From Hyphomicrobium_A sp963782555 (GTDB taxonomy: Bacteria > Pseudomonadota > Alphaproteobacteria > Rhizobiales > Hyphomicrobiaceae), in NCBI GenBank assembly GCA_963782555.1, contig CAWAKB010000005.1, positions 496,001 through 560,000 on the forward strand: a stretch of DNA of 64,000 nt, given 5' to 3'. Every line of letters starts with the position of its first letter. The first letter of the stretch is position 1. The position numbers and the translations under genes are program-made. A model generated the notes under the pieces. The model saw nothing but the letters and a program-made list of their open reading frames with translations, did no database searches and had not been told where the DNA came from. Below are positions 1 to 9,528 of this stretch, in pieces.

Positions 1-117
1 AACCACACTTGCGTTTCGGTCGTTGAACACCGTCGTCATACGGCGTCGCGAGCGGGCCACGCTATCGTCGAAGAGTTGGCGCAGGAACGGAGGCGTTGAT
101 ATGGAGGAGTAATCAAT

Positions 118-891
118 ATGCCTAGACAACTCATTCTCTATAGCGCCGCCGCTCTTTTACTCATCGCAGTGACGCCCGTGTCGGCGCAATCCTACGGACG
201 TGGGTACTCCAGCGGACACGGGTACTCCAGCAGATCCACGGGGACGCGGGGATCATCCCGGAGCGGCAGCTATAGGGCTCCGACGGCTACGCACCCGCGC
301 TCGTACCATAGCCCGTCAGCCAGCGCTTCAACGCACGAAACGAAAGGCGCCCCGCTTGTCGGCAAGTCAGATCCGCATTTGCGGCATCAGCGCCGCATCG
401 TGACGGCAGCCCCGGGAGGGACGCCGGGCGGCAGCAGTAGCGGGGGCCCGTCGACCTCGCCCGGAGGGGTGACGACAGGGACGGGGGGGACGCCTCAGGT
501 ATCCGACAACACGCCGTCCGGTACGTCGAATTCGCGGGGCTCGTCTTCTACGACGGGCCGGTTTGGCAATCGGTCAAGCTCAGGCAGCACGACCACGGCC
601 GCCAATAAGACGACCCTGCGTGCCACCTCCATCGAACCGCGGTCGGCGGACGGCTCCCAGGCCCAAGACGCGAACGGGCTATTGCTGTCGAACGACACCA
701 CGAACGGTGCCCTCCCCGACAGCAACACAGGCGAGCAGGTTGAGGCAGGGACGCGCGGCGGCAAGTCACGCACGGGAGCGACCGGATATAACATGCCGAC
801 CTGCATGGCCGCCTGGGATCCCCAGACCCACATTGGTCGGGTGAGGTGGCGCGAGATCTGCGCGCGTACGCTGGTGAGCCCGCACATCTAA
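118..891 (+). CDS. Ser/Gly/Thr-rich secreted protein with C-terminal CMAxWD motif
   Basis: A 257-residue protein of unknown function. Residues 1-24 form a typical signal peptide ending in VSAQ, so it is probably exported. The middle is low-complexity and rich in Ser, Gly, Thr and Arg, with short repeats such as GYSS. The last 30 residues carry CMAAWDPQTHIGRVRWREIC, whose cysteine, tryptophan and histidine spacing recurs in the gene at 16270. A GAGGAG ribosome site lies about 10 bases before the ATG. It converges on wecC across a hairpin. Small secreted proteins with this tail are common in Hyphomicrobiales (family knowledge from memory), and no role can be assigned. The reading frame is convincing because of the signal peptide and the conserved tail. 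Confidence 0.75.
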   Translation: MPRQLILYSAAALLLIAVTPVSAQSYGRGYSSGHGYSSRSTGTRGSSRSGSYRAPTATHPRSYHSPSASASTHETKGAPLVGKSDPHLRHQRRIVTAAPGGTPGGSSSGGPSTSPGGVTTGTGGTPQVSDNTPSGTSNSRGSSSTTGRFGNRSSSGSTTTAANKTTLRATSIEPRSADGSQAQDANGLLLSNDTTNGALPDSNTGEQVEAGTRGGKSRTGATGYNMPTCMAAWDPQTHIGRVRWREICARTLVSPHI

Positions 892-919
892 GGACGTCTG
901 CGCCAGCGCGCGAGACGAT

Positions 920-952
920 GCGGCCGGCAATCCGCGAGAATTTGCCGGCCGC
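920..952. terminator. Inverted repeat between convergent genes
   Basis: GCGGCCGGCAA at 920-930 pairs perfectly with TTGCCGGCCGC at 942-952, giving an 11-bp stem and an 11-base loop. It sits in the 78-bp gap where the rightward secreted-protein gene and the leftward wecC converge. There is no clear T tract, so it may act as a bidirectional structure rather than a classic Rho-independent terminator. Confidence 0.55.
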
Positions 953-969
953 CGTGCTATCGGAATCGC

Positions 970-2262
970 TCAGGTGCCGACGCTGGCATTGCCCTTCCAA
1001 ACGCCGCGTGTATCGATGATGGTCTTCTGCGCCAGCTTCGAATTTGGGATCGCCAAGAACTCCTTGTGGTCGACCAGCATCAGAAGCAAATCGGCAGCAA
1101 GCGCGGTCTCGGTATCCACCAGCTGCACGGCGTGCGCCTTGGAAAGCTCGTGCGGGAGCTCGCTGATGTGGGGCTCGGCGACGCGCAATGCGATCTCGTC
1201 GTCGATCAGATGCAACTCCTTGGAAAGATACGCGACGACCTCGACGGCAGGGCTCTCGCGCAGGTCGTCCACGTCGGGCTTGTAGGCGAGACCGAAGCAA
1301 CCGATCGACCGGATCCCGCCGGCCGCGATGCGGTCGAGCACCTTGCGCACGACTTGGCGCGGCCGTCCGCTGTTGATCCATCGGGCTTCGCGGATGAGGC
1401 GGGCCCGCTCGCCGAGTGCGGAGACAATGAACCAGGGATCGACCGCGATGCAGTGGCCGCCGACGCCGGGGCCGGGCCTGAGGATGTTGACGCGCGGGTG
1501 GCGGTTTGCCAACGCGATGAGCTCGCCCGCGTCGATGCCGAAGTCTTCGCAGATATCGGACAGCTCGTTTGCAAACGCGATATTGACGTCGCGGAACGAA
1601 TTCTCGCTGAGCTTGCAGAGCTCGGCCGTGCGGCTGTCGGTCGTCAGGCAGGTGCCGGTGACGAAGGACTGATAGAAGGCTTGGCCGGCGCGCGCGCTTT
1701 GCTTGCAAACGCCGCCGATCACGCGGTCGTTCTCGACCAGCTCTTTGAGCATCCGGCCCGGGAGCACCCGCTCGGGACAGTGAGCGATGAAGATGTCGGG
1801 CGTTGCGCCGCTGCCGCGGCGGGCGCAGACGAGGTCCGGCCTAATGGCCTCGATCCAGCGCGCGACCTGCTCGGTCGCGCCCACGGGAATGGTCAATTCC
1901 ACGATGACGAGGTTGCTCTTGACCAGGAGCGGAGCAATCGCGCGCGCCGCCGCCTCGATATAGGAGAGATCGGGCTTGTAGCCGCCCGTGAAGGGTGTCG
2001 GCACCGCGATCACGAAGACGTCGCCCGGGGCCGGCTCGGTCGTGGTCGTAATGCGCTCAGCCGCGACGAGCTCGGACAAGGCTTCCGCCAGATGCGGCTC
2101 CTCGATCGGGCAGCGGCCGGAATTCACGCTCTCGACCACACGCGGATTTGTGTCGACACCGATCACGCGCATGCCGGCGCGCGCCACCACCACGGAGGTC
2201 GGCAAACCGATGTAGCCGAGCCCGATGATGACGCAGGTCGCGAACGGGTGGTCATCGGTCAT
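970..2262 (-). CDS. wecC: UDP-N-acetyl-D-mannosamine dehydrogenase (UDP-ManNAcA synthesis)
   Basis: A 430-residue UDP-sugar 6-dehydrogenase of the WecC type, which oxidises UDP-ManNAc to UDP-ManNAcA with two NAD per turnover. The N-terminus has a Rossmann GLGYIGLPTS motif. The catalytic cysteine lies in GPGVGGHCIAVDPWF, and the C-terminal UDP-binding domain includes GLAYKPDVDDLRESPA. The length is normal for the family. The ATG overlaps the stop of wecB as ATGA, so the two are probably translationally coupled. The neighbouring epimerase gene supplies the substrate, making this the uronic-acid step of the polysaccharide cluster. A UDP-glucose dehydrogenase is less likely because of the adjacent wecB. 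Confidence 0.9.
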   Translation of the reverse strand: MTDDHPFATCVIIGLGYIGLPTSVVVARAGMRVIGVDTNPRVVESVNSGRCPIEEPHLAEALSELVAAERITTTTEPAPGDVFVIAVPTPFTGGYKPDLSYIEAAARAIAPLLVKSNLVIVELTIPVGATEQVARWIEAIRPDLVCARRGSGATPDIFIAHCPERVLPGRMLKELVENDRVIGGVCKQSARAGQAFYQSFVTGTCLTTDSRTAELCKLSENSFRDVNIAFANELSDICEDFGIDAGELIALANRHPRVNILRPGPGVGGHCIAVDPWFIVSALGERARLIREARWINSGRPRQVVRKVLDRIAAGGIRSIGCFGLAYKPDVDDLRESPAVEVVAYLSKELHLIDDEIALRVAEPHISELPHELSKAHAVQLVDTETALAADLLLMLVDHKEFLAIPNSKLAQKTIIDTRGVWKGNASVGT

Positions 2263-3401
2263 GGTTTGAACTCGTCGGTGCTGCGATGGGCAAGAATGGC
2301 GGCGATGCGACGGCCGGCACGGCCGTCGCCATACGGATTATGGGCCCGGCTCATGCGGTCGTAGGCGGCGGGGTCGGTGATCACATCGGAGACTTGCGCA
2401 AAGATGCGGTCGCGGTCGGTGCCGACGAGCTTCACGGTCCCCGCCTCGATGGCCTCGGGGCGTTCGGTGACGTTGCGCATCACGAACACCGGCTTGCCGA
2501 ACGACGGACCCTCCTCCTGGATGCCGCCGCTGTCGGTGAGGATCACATAGGACCGCTTCATGAGATAGACGAAGGGCAAATAGTCGAGCGGCCCGATGAG
2601 GTGCGCATGCGTGACCCCGTCGAGCACCTGGCGCACCGCCGACTGGACCTTGGGATTGAGGTGCACCGGATAGACCACCTGAATGGGATGCGCGCGAACA
2701 AGATCACGGATGGCGCTGCAGAGGCTCAGGAATGGTTTCCCGAAATTTTCTCGCCGATGTCCGGTGACGAGGAGGATCGGCCGCGCCGGATCCAGGAAGG
2801 CAAATCTGTGCGCCAGTTCCGCGCCCAGCTCGGGCTTTCGCTCGATATGCGTAGCGGTCTCGAGCAGCGCGTCGATCACGGTGTTGCCGGTGACGTGGAT
2901 CGCTTCGGCCCGCACACCTTCGCGCAGGAGATTGTCGCGTGAGCGCGCGGTCGGGGCAAAAAAAAGATCGGCGATGACGTCGGTGACGCGTCGGTTCATC
3001 TCCTCGGGCCAAGGTTGCTGCGGATCGCCCGTGCGCAGGCCTGCCTCCACATGGGCGACCGGGACCTTCTTGTAGAAGGCGGCGATGGAGGCGCCCATCG
3101 TCGTCGTGGTATCGCCGTGAACCAGGATGCGATCGGGCTTGGCGGCGTCGATGACCCGCGACAGGCCTTGGAGAACGGCGGTCGTGATCTGATCGAGGCT
3201 CTGGGCCTCAGTCATGATGTCGAGGTCGAAGTCGGGCCGCGTCTCGAAGAGCGCGAGCACCTGATCGAGCATCTGCCGGTGCTGGGCCGTAACGCAGATC
3301 CTGGTCTTTATGCCCGGCTCATCGGCAAGCGCGCGGGCCACCGGCAGCATCTTGATGGCCTCCGGCCTGGTGCCGAAGACGAGCAGGACCGTCTGGGTCA
3401 T
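2259..3401 (-). CDS. wecB: UDP-N-acetylglucosamine 2-epimerase (non-hydrolysing)
   Basis: This 380-residue enzyme interconverts UDP-GlcNAc and UDP-ManNAc in the cytoplasm. Family signatures are visible: FGTRPEAIKM at the N-terminus, HVEAGLRTGD and PEEMNRRVTD in the middle, and TDSGGIQEEGP in the nucleotide-binding half. I chose the ATG at 3401 (MTQTVLLVFGTRPE) because the 22 extra residues from a start at 3467 overlap the preceding gene and look like its shadow. The stop overlaps the wecC start by four bases. With wecC it forms a two-step route to UDP-ManNAcA, a building block of enterobacterial-common-antigen-like glycans and many exopolysaccharides. Confidence 0.92.
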   Translation of the reverse strand: MTQTVLLVFGTRPEAIKMLPVARALADEPGIKTRICVTAQHRQMLDQVLALFETRPDFDLDIMTEAQSLDQITTAVLQGLSRVIDAAKPDRILVHGDTTTTMGASIAAFYKKVPVAHVEAGLRTGDPQQPWPEEMNRRVTDVIADLFFAPTARSRDNLLREGVRAEAIHVTGNTVIDALLETATHIERKPELGAELAHRFAFLDPARPILLVTGHRRENFGKPFLSLCSAIRDLVRAHPIQVVYPVHLNPKVQSAVRQVLDGVTHAHLIGPLDYLPFVYLMKRSYVILTDSGGIQEEGPSFGKPVFVMRNVTERPEAIEAGTVKLVGTDRDRIFAQVSDVITDPAAYDRMSRAHNPYGDGRAGRRIAAILAHRSTDEFKP

Positions 3402-3426
3402 GCCCTGGTGCTCGCGCGACGCCGTC

Positions 3427-4395
3427 TCACCGGGGCGGCGGTTCCTTGCCGGGAAACTCGTGCGCAATCATGCGATGAAGGCCGTCTTTGAGCGAGTAGA
3501 CCGGCTTGATGCCGAGCGCTTGGACCTGCTGGGTCGAAATGCGCGTGTCAGCGCAAAATTTGCGCACGCGTACCGAGCTTATGGGAAACGTCTTGCCGGT
3601 CAGCCCGGCCATGAAATCGAATAGATAGCCGCCTGCGAGCCCCAAGGCGTAGGGGATCCTTGGCGGACGCTTCTTGCCGAGCATGGTGCGCGTCAGCTCA
3701 ATGAGCTCGGTGGTCGTGAGGTCCGGGCTGTCGGCATAGTTGAAAATGTGAAAGCCGCTGTCCAGCTGCAGGCAGCGGACCAGAAAGTGGCTGACATTCT
3801 TGACGTAGGCCATCGACTTGCGGTTTTGCCCGGCGCCGATCGCGAGGAAACGGCCGGAGTCGATCTGCTTCAGGAGCGTGTAGACGTTGCCGCGATTGTT
3901 CTCGCCAAAAACGACGCACGGCCGCACGATCACGAGCCGCCGCGCGGGGTCGGCATCTGCCCAGCGCTTGAAGACCTGCTCGGCCTTGTGCTTGCTGCGA
4001 CCGTAATCGTTGAAAGGTCTGACGGGACTCGCTTCGTTCGGTATGCCGCCATCCAACCCGTATACGGCAACACTGCTGGTGAAAACGATTGTGTCGACGC
4101 CGTTGCGCTCAGCGGCCTTGACGACGCATTCTGCGCCGTTGACGTTGACGTCGTAGTAGAGCGCAGTGGGCCGAACGTCGTCGCGGTGCTCGGCTGCCAG
4201 ATGAACAATCGCGTCGACGCCCTGGGAGGAGCGCGTCAGTGTCTCGCAGTCGCGCACGTCGTTTATTTGCGTCAGTTCCGCGTAGCCTTCGCTCGGCTCG
4301 ATGTCATAGTTCAAGACTTCATGGCCTTGGGATAGAAGGTCTCCGATCAAGTTGGTTCCGACAAACCCGCTCCCTCCGGTAACCAGGACCTTCAT
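3427..4395 (-). CDS. NAD-dependent sugar epimerase/dehydratase (extended SDR)
   Basis: This 322-residue protein is an extended short-chain dehydrogenase acting on a nucleotide sugar. TGGSGFVGTN at residues 5-14 is the Rossmann glycine motif, and YGRSK supplies the catalytic Tyr-x3-Lys pair. The substrate is not readable from sequence; 4-epimerisation or 4,6-dehydration of a UDP- or dTDP-hexose is plausible. The ATG at 4395 (MKVLVTGG) overlaps the stop of the glycosyltransferase as ATGA; the longer reading to 4524 adds an Arg-rich shadow. It sits between wecB and the WbuB-like glycosyltransferase, so it probably prepares another sugar of the same repeat unit. Confidence 0.82.
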   Translation of the reverse strand: MKVLVTGGSGFVGTNLIGDLLSQGHEVLNYDIEPSEGYAELTQINDVRDCETLTRSSQGVDAIVHLAAEHRDDVRPTALYYDVNVNGAECVVKAAERNGVDTIVFTSSVAVYGLDGGIPNEASPVRPFNDYGRSKHKAEQVFKRWADADPARRLVIVRPCVVFGENNRGNVYTLLKQIDSGRFLAIGAGQNRKSMAYVKNVSHFLVRCLQLDSGFHIFNYADSPDLTTTELIELTRTMLGKKRPPRIPYALGLAGGYLFDFMAGLTGKTFPISSVRVRKFCADTRISTQQVQALGIKPVYSLKDGLHRMIAHEFPGKEPPPR

Positions 4396-5657
4396 TTTGC
4401 CGTCGCCCTCACGCCCTTGAACACGTCGATCAGCTTGGCGCAGTTGTGCTCGCGCAAATATTTTCCGATCACGGCGCGTGGATTCTCCGCCGACTTCGCC
4501 TCGAGCGTGGTGAACTCGCGCCAAGCTAAATCGAGGGCGTTGAAAAGCGACCTCTCATCACCTGGGTCGAACGCCACGTTGCCGCCGGTGGCGTTCAGAA
4601 TATCGCGCCCCTCCCCCCTGATGCCGAAGAGGATCGGACGCCCAACGATCAGGTAGTCGAAAACTTTCGATGGGATCGTCAGCTCGAAGACGTCGTCGGC
4701 CTTGAGGCTGATGAGGAGCAACGCCGATTGCGCCATCTCGCGCATGGCCTGCTCCTTGCCCATCGGAGGATGGAACAGAATCCGTGCGCTCATGCCAAGT
4801 TGCGCGGCGAGCTGCGTTAGCTCGGCGGCAACCGCGCCGCCACCGGCAAACTCGAGCGTCCAGCCGTTGAAAAGTCCCTGGCGGGCAGCCGCCGCGAAGG
4901 CGCGAATAGGCACATCCAGCCCTTGCACGCGGCCAAGATTGCCTGCGTAAAGGATGCGCTTGCGGATCTCTGCGGGGCGGGACTGGGCTGCATACTTGCT
5001 CAACACGCCATTGTAGATGACGGTCGTCGGCGTGGCCGTCCGGGTCGCGATGTAATCCGCCATCGCCTGCGAGACGCAGGTAATGTGGTCGGCGCGATTA
5101 TAGAGCGCTTTCTCAAGCTGCTTTCCGAGCTTTAGGGCTCTTCCCCCCTCGCGGATCTGCCCCGCCGATACGGCGGATTGTGGCCATACGTCCCGCACGT
5201 CGAACACGAGCGGGCAACGATAGAACCGCGCCAGTGCGTAACCGGTGATCCCGGTGAAGATCGGCGGCGACGAGGTCCAGACCACGTCGGGGCGCCAGGG
5301 GCCGAGGCGCTGCTTGAGGCCCAGCCAAAGGCTGCGGCGCACGAACGAAAAATACTGGCTCAGGTATCGGCGGGCTCCGCCGCCGTCGACGGGCGCAACC
5401 GGTACGCGGTAGACGCCGTTGCGCGCGTCTTGCTCGTCGTCGCAAGCGACACGCGACTTGTGTGGAAAGGTCGTAATGACGCGCACATCGTGGCCGTCCT
5501 CGCGGAGCAAGTCGGCTGTCTCGGTGATGCGGAATGCCGCTGCGGTGATATCGGGCGCGTAGAATTGGGAAACGATGAGAATATGAAGCCTGGAGTTCGG
5601 CTGGCTTTGCACGACGGGCGGGATCTCAAGGCTCCCTCTGTGTCGGCCGGCCAGCAT
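4392..5657 (-). CDS. Glycosyltransferase family 4, WbuB-like
   Basis: A 421-residue GT-B fold glycosyltransferase. Near the N-terminus LHILIVSQFYAPD and ITETADLLREDGHDVRVIT match WbuB-type enzymes, which add an amino sugar in O-antigen or capsule synthesis. The C-terminal half has the donor-binding pattern SLKADDVFELTIPSKVFDYL, which includes the E-x7-type helix of GT4 enzymes. The ATG at 5657 shares the sequence TGATG with the heparinase stop, so I prefer it over 5666. The downstream overlap with the epimerase is ATGA. Acceptor and donor are unknown. It is likely cytoplasmic or peripheral on the inner membrane. Confidence 0.85.
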   Translation of the reverse strand: MLAGRHRGSLEIPPVVQSQPNSRLHILIVSQFYAPDITAAAFRITETADLLREDGHDVRVITTFPHKSRVACDDEQDARNGVYRVPVAPVDGGGARRYLSQYFSFVRRSLWLGLKQRLGPWRPDVVWTSSPPIFTGITGYALARFYRCPLVFDVRDVWPQSAVSAGQIREGGRALKLGKQLEKALYNRADHITCVSQAMADYIATRTATPTTVIYNGVLSKYAAQSRPAEIRKRILYAGNLGRVQGLDVPIRAFAAAARQGLFNGWTLEFAGGGAVAAELTQLAAQLGMSARILFHPPMGKEQAMREMAQSALLLISLKADDVFELTIPSKVFDYLIVGRPILFGIRGEGRDILNATGGNVAFDPGDERSLFNALDLAWREFTTLEAKSAENPRAVIGKYLREHNCAKLIDVFKGVRATAK

Positions 5658-7289
5658 CAGCTCCAATCGAACACTGTAAGGAGCCTTTTGGAGACAAAGC
5701 GCGTGATGATCGCCGAGCTCGGAAGCGCTTTTCCAAATTCCGGGGCCCAGACAGAGCCTTGAACATTGGTTGGAGCATCAGCTGTCCACTTAATCGTTCG
5801 GCCGCTCGCGGTCCGCAGGTAGCCACCCATCCCATCGGGCGTCACCTCCAGGGCGACGCCGGGAGGAACGTGGAACCTGGCAATGGCGCACTTCGCGATT
5901 GGGCCCCCGAACTCGTCGAGAATAGAGAGCTTGTTGTTTTCGAAGCGCCACGTGCGGCAATGCGTCGGTGCTCCCGGGAGACGGCGATAGCCATCATGAC
6001 GCCCGGTCACGACAATCGCCGCATCCGTTGCTTGCACCTCACGCTCCGACACACGCGCCCGCCGTCCCACCCGGAAGGTCCCCCACACCTCCGACGAGTC
6101 CACGCCATCGATCTCGACCGTGCTGTGGGAAGCCGTGGAGCGCTGCTGCCGGCGCTTTGCTCCCGCCGCATATGTAGACGTCCCTCCATTCACGATCAGC
6201 CGCTCGCTGCCAAGAGACAGCTCGAACGATAAGGTGTCGGCGTGAGCGTGACCAGGAATGTAGTCGGGGCCGACGGCCGCGAGATCGAGGATGGCGGCCA
6301 TATCCCCGCGGTTGACCCGCACGTACCCTGAGGCCTCGAGGTGGTGCACGCCCTCACCCGGCGGGGCCACGGACTCCAATCCGAGTCTGCGCGCGTAGCC
6401 CTCGAGCTCATCGTGCGAGGCCGCGATGCCGAAGGCGGCGTCGTTGAAGAACGATAGCCCGCCATCGGGATGCGTCATGGCCGCCAGCCAGAAGCGCATG
6501 CGCTGCGTCATGCCGGGGAGCGCGCCGATGACACGGGGCGACGCGCGGCGGTAGGCCCGCGTCATGTTGAGAACATCGAGCAGGTCTTCGAGGATGATCG
6601 CATGATACATGGGCGACAGCTCGAAATGACCGCCGTCTGCGAGGATCTGCTCATCGAGCTCGTGCGCATAGATCGCCAGGCCCTGGTTGAGCCAGCTGTC
6701 GGCTTCCGGGCCGTCGAAATAGAGCCCGGCGATGACCAGAGCTTTGGCGTTGGCGAGCAGGTGGTTGCCAAGGAGATGCCATTCGATGCGCTGCGTGAGC
6801 CAGCGCGTCTGCACGGCGAGGCTTTGCACCCAGTCAGGTAGAAGCGCGTTGCCGGCGAGCGCCCACTTGATCCAGTTCACGATGCGCAACGAAAGCGGAT
6901 AGGGCTCCCAACCACACCCGTATCCGGGTGGATTTTCTGCAATCCAGCGGGAGATCAGCTCGCGCTGCAGGTCGCGATGCGCGGCATCGGCATCAGCGGC
7001 GAGATCGTCGAAATAGTGAAGGTTATAGCGCCAGAGCTTCGCTTTGCCCGGATCGTTCCACTGCTCGGGACGCGCGATGTCACCGTCCTCGTTGAGCAGT
7101 CGCACGCGCCAGCGGCCGGGCAGACGTCGAGGGCCGGCAATCGGCGCCACCCAGATCCCCGACCGGTCCCGGCGTTGGGGCGCAGGAGAGCTGTCGATCT
7201 TGGGGCGGCGGACGGAGTTGAGCAGCCGCCCGTAGAATCTGGATCGGCTTCAGATGCCGAACCGTATTGTACAGCCGAACCAGTTGCAT
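5657..7289 (-). CDS. Heparinase II/III-family polysaccharide lyase-like protein (5' frame break)
   Basis: The long open part from a GTG at 7150 to 5657 encodes an alpha/alpha-toroid plus beta-sandwich protein of the heparinase II/III and alginate-lyase type. It includes WRYNLHYFDD, PGHAHADTLSFEL with the conserved histidines, and QQRSTASHSTVEIDG. The family N-terminus is present but in another frame: an ATG at 7289 opens MQLVRLYNTVRHLKPIQI, and YGRLLNSVRRPKID continues after one extra base near 7235. That ATG forms TGATG with the preceding stop, so it was surely the original start. Such genes accompany two-domain oxidoreductases in exopolysaccharide clusters, where they may trim or modify the glycan. 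An assembly error is as likely as a mutation. Confidence 0.8.
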
Positions 7290-9433
7290 CACGCCCCTGA
7301 AAGGGCAATTACGGCGCGGCTGACCTCGACCACTTCGTCGAAGGGAATTGGCGCGTGCCAGTTAGATGCGATTGCATCGATGAAGGCTGCGGCGCAGGCG
7401 CTCTGCCCCTTGTCCTGCCGCCACAGATTGAGCTTGCGAAAGCCGGGCCAGCCAAAGGCGCGAAGCTTGCGGAAGTTGTCGAGCTGCAGAATGCGGCCTG
7501 AGACGAAGATCTCCAGCCGCTCCTTGGGGAAAGCTGCGCTGCCGTTGGCAAAGTAGTGGACCGTCCCGATCGAGCCATCTTGGAAGGACAGTTGCAGCGC
7601 GACCGTGTCTCCGGTCTGCGAGGCCATCGGCTGCACCTGATGCGCAGCGATCGGGGTGCCCGCGAGGAAGCGCAGCAGATCGATGAAGTGGCAGGCTTCG
7701 CCGATGATGCGGCCGCCACCGACCTGCCGATCCTGGGTCCAGTGATCGGCGGGTATGGCGCCGGCATTCACCGTCATCACCATGGCCTTGGGAGCCGGCT
7801 GCCCGTCGAGCAGCTGCTTTATCTTGCGGACGTGGGGCGCAAAGCGGCGATTGAAGCCCAGCATCAGCAACGGCGCCGTCCCTGCCTCAGCCTGCGCCAG
7901 ATAGGCGGCTTCGATCTCGGCGAGCTCGTCGAGCGTCAGGCACAACGGCTTCTCGACGAACACGTGCTTTCCGGCGGCAATCGCCGCGAGGACATAGCGT
8001 GCGTGGCTGTCGTGCCGCGTCGTGATGACGACGGCGTCGATGTCGGGATCGGCAAGGATTCGGTCCGCATCGGTCGTGGTCTCGGCAAAGCCGAATTTGC
8101 TGGCGGCGTGGAGACCGCTGACACCCCCGCTCGAGGCCACGCTTGCAAGCTTGGCGCCGGCCGCCTTGAAAGCGGGGATCAGCACGCGGCCGGCGTAGTT
8201 GCCCGAGCCGATCACACCGATCGTGACGGCCTCTCGCTTGTGGGGCTGCCTTGTAACCGTGGTGGTCTTTGTCGGGTTGAGCCGGACCGTTTGCCGGCGC
8301 AACTCAACATCGGGCACATGTGCGTCATCGCGATAGGTCAGCAGCACGCCAAGCGAAGGCCCTCTCCCGCCCACGACCTCGTAGGCCTGTGTCGCATCAC
8401 CGATATCGAAGCGATGCGAGATCAAAGGCGCCACATCGAGGCGCTTATCCGCCAGCATGTCGAGCACGGCTTCAAAGTTGCGCTGCTCCGTCCATCTGAC
8501 GAAGCCCAGCGGATAATCGCGGCCCTTCACCTCGTAGTCGGGGTCATAGCGTCCGGGACCGTACGAGCAGGACACCTGGAAGGTCAGCTCCTTTTCGTAG
8601 AAGTCTGCGCGCGACAGCTCCAGGCCGGTGACGCCGACGAGAACGATGCGGCCTCGCTGGCGGCACATGTGCGCGGCCTGGCGCACGGGATCGTTGCTCT
8701 TGGTCGACGCGGTGATGATGACGCCATCGACGCCGTTGCCGCGGGTGAAGCTCTGAGCCGCATGCACGGGATCGGAACTGGCCGACAGATCCACGACCTC
8801 GGCGCCGAATTGGCGCGCGAGTGCGAGCCTGTCGCTGTCGAAATCGAGACCCAGCACCCGGCAGCCGTGGGCCCTGAGGAGCTGCACCGTCACCAATCCG
8901 ATCAAACCGAGCCCGGTGACGGCGATGGTCTCGGCGAGCGTCGGCCCCACAAGGCGGATGCCCTGCAGCGCAATCGCGGCGAGCACGGTGAAGGCGGCTT
9001 CATCGTCCGAGACAGTGTCGGGCACCTTGGCGGCGAGATTGACGGGGACGCTCACGACCTCGGCATGCCGGCCGTTGGAGGCCACCCGATCGCCGACGCA
9101 AAAGCCGCTCACGCCGGCGCCCACCTCCATAATCCGGCCGACATTGCAGTAGCCGAGCGCCAGCGGCTGATCGAGCTTGGCGCGAACGGCCTCCAGCGCG
9201 GGCGCCAAGCCGTCGTTGCGCACCTTGTCGAGCACCATGCGCACCTTGTCGGGCTGCTGGCGCACTTTTCCGATCAGGCTCGCCTTTCCGAAATCGATCA
9301 GCATCCGCTCGGTCCCGGTGGAAACCAAAGAGCGCGATGTGCGGATGAGCAGATGCCCCGGCGCCAGTTGAGGGCAGGGGGTCTCGGCGACCTGCGTCTC
9401 GCCGTTGCGGAGGTTTTGCAGGACCTGCTTCAT
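7289..9433 (-). CDS. Two-domain oxidoreductase: zinc-type MDR plus Gfo/Idh/MocA
   Basis: A 714-residue fusion. Residues 1-370 or so are a medium-chain alcohol-dehydrogenase-like domain with nucleotide-binding GLGLIGLVTVQLL. From about 405 a Gfo/Idh/MocA domain follows, with GVIGSGNYAGRV, the catalytic EKPLCLT motif and GGGRIIGEACHFIDLL. The combination typifies exopolysaccharide clusters next to heparinase-family genes, and it probably oxidises or epimerises a sugar linked to a nucleotide or lipid. The start is the ATG at 9433 (MKQVLQN), since the upstream 35 residues are Arg-rich shadow. The stop overlaps the heparinase ATG as TGATG. It faces the DUF2793 gene across a 95-bp divergent gap that should hold promoters. 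Confidence 0.87.
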   Translation of the reverse strand: MKQVLQNLRNGETQVAETPCPQLAPGHLLIRTSRSLVSTGTERMLIDFGKASLIGKVRQQPDKVRMVLDKVRNDGLAPALEAVRAKLDQPLALGYCNVGRIMEVGAGVSGFCVGDRVASNGRHAEVVSVPVNLAAKVPDTVSDDEAAFTVLAAIALQGIRLVGPTLAETIAVTGLGLIGLVTVQLLRAHGCRVLGLDFDSDRLALARQFGAEVVDLSASSDPVHAAQSFTRGNGVDGVIITASTKSNDPVRQAAHMCRQRGRIVLVGVTGLELSRADFYEKELTFQVSCSYGPGRYDPDYEVKGRDYPLGFVRWTEQRNFEAVLDMLADKRLDVAPLISHRFDIGDATQAYEVVGGRGPSLGVLLTYRDDAHVPDVELRRQTVRLNPTKTTTVTRQPHKREAVTIGVIGSGNYAGRVLIPAFKAAGAKLASVASSGGVSGLHAASKFGFAETTTDADRILADPDIDAVVITTRHDSHARYVLAAIAAGKHVFVEKPLCLTLDELAEIEAAYLAQAEAGTAPLLMLGFNRRFAPHVRKIKQLLDGQPAPKAMVMTVNAGAIPADHWTQDRQVGGGRIIGEACHFIDLLRFLAGTPIAAHQVQPMASQTGDTVALQLSFQDGSIGTVHYFANGSAAFPKERLEIFVSGRILQLDNFRKLRAFGWPGFRKLNLWRQDKGQSACAAAFIDAIASNWHAPIPFDEVVEVSRAVIALSGA

Positions 9434-9528
9434 GCGTGATGGCAATCGTCGCCGGCGCGACTTATCCCCGCTCTCGGCGGCGCGCCTACACTCGGCCCGC
9501 AGACCAACCGCACTGGACCCCGCATCGC

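Noticed and set aside
7556..9439. 627-codon rightward frame opposite the two-domain oxidoreductase
   Set aside because: It is antisense to a gene with clear Rossmann and EKP motifs, and its composition is that of a shadow frame.
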